A DNA stretch of 64,000 nucleotides. Origin: Halomarina halobia. Its GTDB lineage: Archaea; Halobacteriota; Halobacteria; Halobacteriales; Haloarculaceae. The stretch is from assembly GCF_029338575.1 (NCBI RefSeq), contig NZ_CP119992.1:310001-374000 (forward strand). The letters are read 5' to 3'. Positions within the stretch are counted from its first letter, which is position 1; every line of letters starts with the position of its first letter. The notes under the pieces are model-generated. The model did no database searches and was not told the DNA's origin. It saw nothing but the letters and a program-made list of their open reading frames with translations. The position numbers and the translations under genes were made by a program. Of the stretch, positions 59,177-64,000 are shown one piece after another.

Positions 59177-60673
59177 TCAGTCGTCCGCGCCGGCGGCCTC
59201 GTCCCCGACGACCGGACGGTTCACGTCGCGGTCGGTCGCCTCGCCGTCGATGTCGTAGGGGTACTCGCCGGTGACGCAGCCGAGACAGAGGTCGGCGCGC
59301 GAGCGGGAGAGCGCCTCCGCGACGGCGTCGATCGAGAGGTAGGCGAGGCTGTCGGCGTCGATGCGCTCGCGGATCTCCTCGACGGTCCGTTCCGAGGCGA
59401 TGAGTTCCTCCCGCGTGGCCATGTTGATGCCCATGTAGCAGGGCGCGACGATGGGCGGCGCGCCGATACGCATGTGGACCTCCTCCGCGCCCGCCTCGTA
59501 GAGGAGTTCGACCAGCTGATCGGAGGTGGTCCCGCGGACGATGCTGTCGTCGACGAGCGTCACCGTCCGCCCCTCGACGGTCGAGCGGATGGGGTTCAGC
59601 TTGAGCTTGACGGCGCGCTCCCGGGCGTCCTGCGTCGGCATGATGAACGTCCGGCCGACGTAGCGGTTCTTCATCAGCCCTTCCGCGAACTCGATGTCCG
59701 CTCCGTCCCCGTCGGCGTCGTCCGCGTCGCCTCGCGCCTCGCTCGCGGCCTCCGCGTATCCCGAGGCGAACGCCCGCCCGGAGTCGGGGACGGGCATCAC
59801 CACGTCCGTCTCGATGCCGGACTCCTCCCAGAGCAGGCGGCCGAGTTCGCGGCGCACCTCGTAGACGAGCTCGCCGTCGATGACCGAGTCCGGCCTGGCG
59901 AAGTAGACGTGCTCGAAGAAGCAGTGGGCCGTGCGCTCGCGCTCGACGAGCCGGTAGGTCTCATAGCCCGAGCCGTCGGGTTCGAGGACGACGAGCTCGC
60001 CGGGGCGCACGTCGCGGATCAGTTCGCCGTCGAGCACGTCGATGGCGGCCGACTCGGAGGCCAGCACGTAGCCGTCGTCCAGCCTCCCGAGACAGAGCGG
60101 GCGGTTCCCCTCCGGGTCGCGCAGGCCGACGACGGTGTCGTCGTGCATGATGGTCAGCGCGTACGAGCCGTGGACGCGGTCCATGGTGCGCCTGACGGCG
60201 CGGATGAGGTCGCCGTCGAGCAGGTTCCGCGCGAGGTCGTGGGCGATCACCTCGGTGTCGCCGTCGGAGGTGAACGCGTGGCCCAGCCCCTCGAGGTCGT
60301 CGCGGACCTCCTCGGCGTTGACGAGGTTGCCGTTGTGCGAGAGGCCGAGCGATCCGCTCTTGAACGAGACGGAGAACGGCTGGGCGCAGGAGCTGTCGAC
60401 GCTCCCCGCCGTCGGGTAGCGCACGTGGCCGATGCCCACCCGACCGCGGAGGCCGTCGAGGTCGGCCTCCGCGAAGGCGTCGCCGACGAGCCCCATGCCG
60501 ACGTGGTCGTACTGCTGGAAGCCGTCGTGGGTGACGATCCCCGCCGACTCCTGGCCGCGGTGCTGGAGCGCGTAGAGCGCGTAGTAGAGCGGTCGGGCGG
60601 CGTCGCGGTCGGCGAGGGAGACGCCGACGACCCCGCACTTCTCCGTCGGCCCCTCCGTCCACCCTGCGGTCAT
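59177..60673 (-). CDS. purF: Amidophosphoribosyltransferase
   Basis: 498 residues from the ATG at 60673. The N-terminal Ntn-type glutaminase has Cys13 in EKCGVVGV, so 12 residues would be removed; HRGQESAGIV is the typical loop. The phosphoribosyltransferase part holds VTLVDDSIVRGTTS (PRPP-binding). Cysteines in CFFEHVYFARPDS, PCYMGIN and CLGCVTGEYP match the Fe-S ligands of the Bacillus type. It makes phosphoribosylamine, the first step of purine synthesis. A TATA-like TTTTTATCC box (60695-60706) 25 nt upstream predicts a leaderless mRNA. Confidence 0.96.
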   Translation of the reverse strand: MTAGWTEGPTEKCGVVGVSLADRDAARPLYYALYALQHRGQESAGIVTHDGFQQYDHVGMGLVGDAFAEADLDGLRGRVGIGHVRYPTAGSVDSSCAQPFSVSFKSGSLGLSHNGNLVNAEEVRDDLEGLGHAFTSDGDTEVIAHDLARNLLDGDLIRAVRRTMDRVHGSYALTIMHDDTVVGLRDPEGNRPLCLGRLDDGYVLASESAAIDVLDGELIRDVRPGELVVLEPDGSGYETYRLVERERTAHCFFEHVYFARPDSVIDGELVYEVRRELGRLLWEESGIETDVVMPVPDSGRAFASGYAEAASEARGDADDADGDGADIEFAEGLMKNRYVGRTFIMPTQDARERAVKLKLNPIRSTVEGRTVTLVDDSIVRGTTSDQLVELLYEAGAEEVHMRIGAPPIVAPCYMGINMATREELIASERTVEEIRERIDADSLAYLSIDAVAEALSRSRADLCLGCVTGEYPYDIDGEATDRDVNRPVVGDEAAGADD

Positions 60674-60694
60674 GGTCGTTGCTCGGACGGCGGA

Positions 60695-60706
60695 GGATAA
60701 AAACTC
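60695..60706 (-). promoter_or_regulatory. TATA-like box for purF
   Basis: GAGTTTTTATCC on the minus strand, about 25-30 nt before the purF ATG. A second AT-rich stretch (AAAATATACACAAATGTGCA, 60741-60760) further upstream contains an imperfect palindrome and may be an operator. Confidence 0.5.
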
Positions 60707-60953
60707 CACCGTCTTGGTGTTCGGACGGGTCCCTCGCGCGGAAAATATACACAAATGTGCATCAATTGGGGTGACGATCGCGCGTCGTCCGGGGCGACGG
60801 TCCCGTCTCCCCCGAGTCGACGCTCGCGGGGCGTGACGTGTCCATCGGCGTCGGGGCGGACGGAGCGGACTCGGCGAACGCGTGCCGGTGCGACCGCTAC
60901 GCGAGGGACCTCGAGTCGCAGAACGGATCGATTACACGAAATCGAGGAGAAAG
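60707..60953. other. Part of the 305-bp gap between purF and rpl37e
   Basis: Only the AT-rich palindromic stretch near 60740-60765 and GC-rich filler are visible. No frame looks coding. The right end is bounded by a mobile-element-like hairpin. Confidence 0.4.
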
Positions 60954-60973
60954 CCTACGACTTCAGTCGTGGG
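60954..60973 (-). mobile_element. IS200/IS605-like terminal hairpin remnant
   Basis: CCTACGACTTCAGTCGTGGG folds into a 9-bp stem with a two-base loop, flanked by AAAG/GAGA (minus strand: TCTCCCACGACTGAAGTCGTAGGCTTTCTCC in pieces). This matches the subterminal palindrome at the ends of haloarchaeal IS200/IS605 elements. No tnpA or tnpB is present, so it is a relic or MITE. Lying 6 nt after the eL37 stop, it may now work as its terminator. Confidence 0.55.
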
Positions 60974-60978
60974 AGAAG

Positions 60979-61152
60979 TCACTCGCCGGCCTTCGACTGC
61001 CATGCGTACTCGCGGCGCTTGGCGGACTTGCCGAAGCCGCACGACGAGCAGACCTTCTTCTTCACGTGGTAGGACTTCTTCCCGCAGCGCCGGCACTTCA
61101 CGTGCGTCGTCTTGTTCTTCTTCCCTTGCGAGGGGGTTCCTGCGCCAGTCAT
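60979..61152 (-). CDS. rpl37e: Ribosomal protein eL37
   Basis: 57 residues, ATG at 61152. [20 protein letters not shown] begins the protein and the zinc site is C20-x2-C23 and C35-x2-C38 (CRRCGKK, CSSCGFG). It overlaps lsm by 4 nt, the arrangement conserved in archaea. Large-subunit protein binding 23S rRNA. Confidence 0.96.
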   Translation of the reverse strand: MTGAGTPSQGKKNKTTHVKCRRCGKKSYHVKKKVCSSCGFGKSAKRREYAWQSKAGE

Positions 61153-61334
61153 GGAGTGATCGAGACGACGTTATCGCCGCGTATAATCGTTATGTCTTCC
61201 TCCTCCTCGATGACGAGGTTCATGTGCTGGTCATAGCCCGTGAGCTCGCCGCTGAAGACCTCACCGCCCTTCAGGTGGACGGTGACGTCGTTCCCCAGGG
61301 ACTCTTCGAGCACGTCGAGGGGTCGTCCGGTCAT
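61149..61334 (-). CDS. lsm: Lsm/Sm-like archaeal RNA-binding protein (SmAP1-type)
   Basis: 61 residues from the ATG at 61334; very short Sm proteins of this size are known in Halobacteria. Sm1 and Sm2 motifs: [32 protein letters not shown] and [12 protein letters not shown]. Forms a ring that binds U-rich RNA, and has been linked to small RNAs and motility in haloarchaea. Overlaps rpl37e by 4 nt. Confidence 0.95.
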   Translation of the reverse strand: MTGRPLDVLEESLGNDVTVHLKGGEVFSGELTGYDQHMNLVIEEEEDITIIRGDNVVSITP

Positions 61335-61487
61335 GACGTGAACCGCACACGCCGAGGTATTAATACCACCGGCACGCCGTCGGCGTCGCGCGGGCGACTT
61401 AAACGGCCTACCAGCGACGGAGCAAGCTACTTTCAACCCCTCCGTCCTGTTACCGTATCCCGTCCGGGTCGGGCGGGGTGATTCACA

Positions 61488-62705
61488 ATGGTCGAGGCGC
61501 GCACACGAGCGGGTCCGCTCGACGGGCTCCGAATCGTCGACTGTTCCGGGATGATAAGCGGCGGGTTCGCGACGACGCAGCTGGCGGACTTCGGTGCGGA
61601 CGTGGTGTTCGTCGAACACCCCGAGTATCGCGACCCGCTGCGCGAGTGGCCGCCGTTCGAGGGCGAGACCTCCCTCTGGTGGAAGTCGATCGGCCGCAAC
61701 AAGCGCTGCGTCACGCTCGACCTGAACACCGGGGAGGGCCGCGAGCTCCTGCTCGACATGATCGCCGACGCCGACGTGTTCTTCGAGAACTTCAGGCCGG
61801 GCACCATCGAGCGGTGGGATCTCGGCCCCGAGACGCTTCACGAGCACAACCCCGAGCTGGTGATCGTCCGGCTGTCGGGGTACGGTCAGACCGGCCCGCG
61901 CTCGGAGAAACCGGGGTTCGGGACGGTCGCGGAGGGCATCTCCGGGTTCGCCCACGCCAACGGCTTTCCCGACCGCGAGCCGCTACTCCCGCCGATCTCG
62001 CTCGCCGACCTCACGGCGGCCACCTTCGCCGTGCAGGCGACGATGTTCGCGCTGTTCGAGCGCGAGATCGGCCGGGGCGGCAGCGGCGAGGGGCAGGTGG
62101 TGGACGTGAGCCTCTACGAACCGCTCTTCCGGCTGTTCGTCGGCGACGTCGAGGCGTACGACAGGCAGGGGCTCGTCGCCGAGCGCACCGGCAACCGCCA
62201 CCCGAACGCCGCCCCGCGGAACGTCTACGAGACGGAGGACGGCTACATGACGCTCTCGGCCTCGAACCAGCGGACCTTCGAGCGCGTCGCCGAGGCCATC
62301 GACCGCCCGGACATCGTCGAGGACGAGCGCTTCGCCACCAACGACCGGCGCGTCGAGAACGCCGAAGCGCTCGACGCGATCATCGAGTCGTGGACGCGCG
62401 AGCGCACCACGGCGGCGGCCATAGAGCGCATGGAGGCCGCGGACGCCATCGTCGGCCCCGTCTACGACATCGCCGACATCTTCGAGGACGAGCAGTACGC
62501 CGCCCGCGGGGACATCGTGGAGGTGGACGACCCGGACGTCGGCCCCCTGAAGACCGCCGCGACGGTCCCGAAGTTCTCGCGCACGCCGGGCGCGGTCGAA
62601 CACGCCGGGGCGGGCCACGGCGAACACAACGAGGAGGTGTTCCTGGGGGAGCTTGGACTCGACGAGGCGACGTACGCGGACCTCCGCGACCGGGGGATCG
62701 TCTGA
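61488..62705 (+). CDS. CaiB/BaiF (class III) CoA-transferase
   Basis: 405 residues. LDGLRIVDCSGMISGGFATTQLADFGADVVFVE, LDLNTGEGRELLLDMI, ADVFFENFRPGTIERWDLG and VRLSGYGQTGPRSEKPGFGTV are standard; catalytic Asp is in PISLADLTAATFA (about 170). It moves CoA between carboxylic acids. Its stop overlaps the ATG of a DRE-TIM lyase gene (TGATG), a clear operon. Which acid is used is not visible; it resembles transferases of mesaconate, succinyl or oxalyl type. Confidence 0.93.
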   Translation: MVEARTRAGPLDGLRIVDCSGMISGGFATTQLADFGADVVFVEHPEYRDPLREWPPFEGETSLWWKSIGRNKRCVTLDLNTGEGRELLLDMIADADVFFENFRPGTIERWDLGPETLHEHNPELVIVRLSGYGQTGPRSEKPGFGTVAEGISGFAHANGFPDREPLLPPISLADLTAATFAVQATMFALFEREIGRGGSGEGQVVDVSLYEPLFRLFVGDVEAYDRQGLVAERTGNRHPNAAPRNVYETEDGYMTLSASNQRTFERVAEAIDRPDIVEDERFATNDRRVENAEALDAIIESWTRERTTAAAIERMEAADAIVGPVYDIADIFEDEQYAARGDIVEVDDPDVGPLKTAATVPKFSRTPGAVEHAGAGHGEHNEEVFLGELGLDEATYADLRDRGIV

Positions 62706-63793
62706 TGTACCTCGCCGACGTCACGCTGCGCGAGGGCGACCAGATGCCCGGCCGCGAGTACGCCGCCGAGGCGAAGGTGCGGGCCGGACGCGCGCTCGAC
62801 CGCCTCGGCGTGGACGCGATCCAGGCCGGCTTCCCGGTCACCGGCGAGAAGGACGTGCAGGTGATCGGGGAACTCGCCGCCGAGTGCGAGGCGGACGTCG
62901 TCGCCCTGGCGCGGGCCGTGTCGGGCGACGTGGACGCCGCGCTCGACGCCGAGGCCGACGTGATCGAGGTGTTCGGTCCCGTCTCCGACCTCCAACTGGA
63001 GTACGCCCTCGGGACCTCCCGCGGGTCGATGTTCGAGCAGTTCGACGCCGCCATAGACCGGGTGCGTGACGGCGGCGCGACGCCCCACCTCACGCTCGTC
63101 GACGCCTTCCGCACGGAGCGCGAGCACCTGCTCGAGGCGTTCGACCGCTACGCCGACGTGCCGATGATCACCCTCGCGGACACGGTCGGCGCGCGGACGC
63201 CCGCCTCGCTCCGCGGCGACCTCGACGCGCTCGCGGCCGACGTCGACCTCTCGCGTGCGGGCGTCCACCTCCACGACGACCTCGGCTGCGCGACGGCGAA
63301 CGCGCTCGCGGCCCACGAGGCCGGCGTCGGCAAGGCCGACGTGTCGGTCGCCTCGCTGGGCGAGCGCGCGGGCAACCCCGCGCTGGAGGAGGTCGTCGTC
63401 GCGGGCGTCGTCGAGCACGGGGAGTCGTTCGGCGTCACCGCCTCGGAACTCGTCCCCGCCTGCCGCGAGGTGCTCGACGCGCTTGGCGAGTCGATCCCGC
63501 CGCGGAAGGCGATCCTCGGCTCCGAGGTGACGGAGCACGAGTCCGGCATCCACACCGCCGCGATGCTGCGCGAGCCGCGCGCGTTCGAACCGTTCGACCC
63601 CGGCGACTTCGGCGGCGAGCGCCGGCTCGTCTTCGGAGCCGGGACGGGGCGGTCGGGCGCGCGCCAGCTACTCGGTCGGGCCGGCGCGCCGACGGACGAC
63701 GAGACGGTCGCCGTCTACCTCGACCGCCTCGCCGCCGAGGGACCGCTCGACACGGAGGAGGCGGTCGAACTGGCGCGCCGCGAGTTCGCCTGA
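62705..63793 (+). CDS. DRE-TIM metallolyase (homocitrate/isopropylmalate/citramalate-synthase-like)
   Basis: 362 residues. ADVTLREGDQMPGREY gives the metal Asp and catalytic Arg-Glu; ITLADTVGARTP and GVHLHDDLGCATANALAA hold the HxH metal pair; VASLGERAGNPALEEVV is the GERAGN motif of the HMGL-like family; the C-terminal communication domain HESGIHTAAMLREPRAFEP is present but the LeuA regulatory domain is absent. It likely condenses or cleaves an acetyl-CoA-derived acid. Translationally coupled to the CoA transferase. Confidence 0.9.
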   Translation: MYLADVTLREGDQMPGREYAAEAKVRAGRALDRLGVDAIQAGFPVTGEKDVQVIGELAAECEADVVALARAVSGDVDAALDAEADVIEVFGPVSDLQLEYALGTSRGSMFEQFDAAIDRVRDGGATPHLTLVDAFRTEREHLLEAFDRYADVPMITLADTVGARTPASLRGDLDALAADVDLSRAGVHLHDDLGCATANALAAHEAGVGKADVSVASLGERAGNPALEEVVVAGVVEHGESFGVTASELVPACREVLDALGESIPPRKAILGSEVTEHESGIHTAAMLREPRAFEPFDPGDFGGERRLVFGAGTGRSGARQLLGRAGAPTDDETVAVYLDRLAAEGPLDTEEAVELARREFA

Positions 63794-63812
63794 CGGCCGG
63801 CCCCTCGGACGA

Positions 63813-63906
63813 CAGTGTATACTGCCGGCTGTACGTCCCTGCCGAACCTCGATACGCCGTGCGCCGAGCTTCGGAAGCGGGCACGGCCGACAGTATACTT
63901 ATACTG
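63813..63906 (+). promoter_or_regulatory. Two operator-like palindromes before the final gene
   Basis: CAGTATA-CT-TATACTG at 63891-63906 is a perfect palindrome with 7-bp arms. A related CAGTGTATACTG sits at 63813-63824. The pair, about 70 bp apart, lies before the start of a predicted regulator and after the metallolyase stop, suggesting autoregulation. Confidence 0.5.
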
Positions 63907-63943
63907 ACGGACTCCCCTATGCCCTCCAACGAGGGGGCCGGCC

Positions 63944-64000
63944 GTGTATCAAGCCGAACTACACTTACAGCAGGAGAAGGAGTGCGTGCTCACCGACCTC
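63944..64000 (+). CDS. Start of a haloarchaeal HTH regulator (Bat/HTH_10-like), cut by window edge
   Basis: A GTG opens VYQAELHLQQEKECVLTDL, 19 codons to the right edge. This resembles the N terminus of haloarchaeal proteins of the bacterio-opsin-activator HTH_10 family, which begin with a beta-strand containing a short acidic signature and have the DNA-binding domain at the C terminus. The call rests on the short start only. Confidence 0.45.
   Translation, partial: MYQAELHLQQEKECVLTDL

Noticed and set aside
61149-61955. 268-residue version of the Lsm gene
   Set aside because: The N-terminal 207 residues are antisense to the CoA transferase and have no domain; the Sm fold begins at 61334.

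Overview
The window comes from the chromosome of a halophilic archaeon (class Halobacteria). The evidence is high G+C, very acidic proteins, many ATGA/TGATG gene overlaps, leaderless-type promoters with a TATA-like box about 25 nt before the start codon, twin-arginine/lipobox secretion signals, and archaeal-only genes (Cbf5, EMC3/DUF106, eL19, eL32, eS4, eL37, Lsm, Rpp29). Genus cannot be fixed from the sequence alone.

Layout. 1-4.4 kb: a cut-off SLC13-type permease, a CorC/CNNM transporter, a DUF433 protein and a VapBC toxin-antitoxin pair, a frameshifted relic, and tRNA-Pro(GGG) with a stray copy of its own 3' end. 4.6-8.7 kb: MscS channel, then the housekeeping set adk, DUF106/EMC3, cmk, cbf5 on the minus strand. 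8.7-20 kb: a potassium-transport island with two TrkA-type and three TrkH-type proteins, a universal stress protein (Usp), and an amino-acid permease fused to two Usp domains. 20-25.7 kb: small membrane and zinc-ribbon proteins, a P19/Tp34-like iron lipoprotein, a 474-residue membrane protein and a decayed tyrosine integrase. 25.8-40.3 kb: the complete S10-spc ribosomal supercluster on the minus strand, running from a SPOUT methyltransferase and uL3 to secY, with the RNase P protein Rpp29 inside. 40.4-50.2 kb: tRNA-Gly(GCC), a DUF2061 protein, a sulfatase-like enzyme, a ribbon-helix-helix protein, an epoxide-hydrolase-like enzyme, a thiamine-binding protein, a wHTH regulator, two divergent Tat-exported ferritin-like proteins, chorismate synthase and a large lipoprotein. 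50.3-57.8 kb: uracil-DNA glycosylase, a sodium:solute symporter with a small membrane partner, an acyl-CoA synthetase, a Usp, and tRNA-Ser(UGA) followed by degenerate copies of its 3' end. 57.9-64 kb: a cytoplasmic subtilase, purF, the lsm-rpl37e pair, a CoA-transferase/DRE-TIM lyase operon, and the first codons of a regulator.

How it fits together. The ribosomal cluster and secY are usually followed in archaea by adk-EMC3-cmk-cbf5. Here the two halves keep the same orientation but are separated by about 17 kb of ion-transport, stress and hypothetical genes carrying relics (integrase, methyltransferase fragment). Potassium uptake, osmotic release (MscS) and Usp-linked transport suit a salt-in halophile. 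Mobile DNA has left scars rather than intact elements: tRNA 3'-end duplications, the integrase pseudogene and an IS200/IS605-like terminal hairpin.

The most unusual observation is a set of short palindromic or repeated sequences that are translated in frame inside the tails or low-complexity parts of uL15, Rpp29, uL29, uS3 and uL22. No complete insertion sequence, CRISPR array or rRNA gene was seen.
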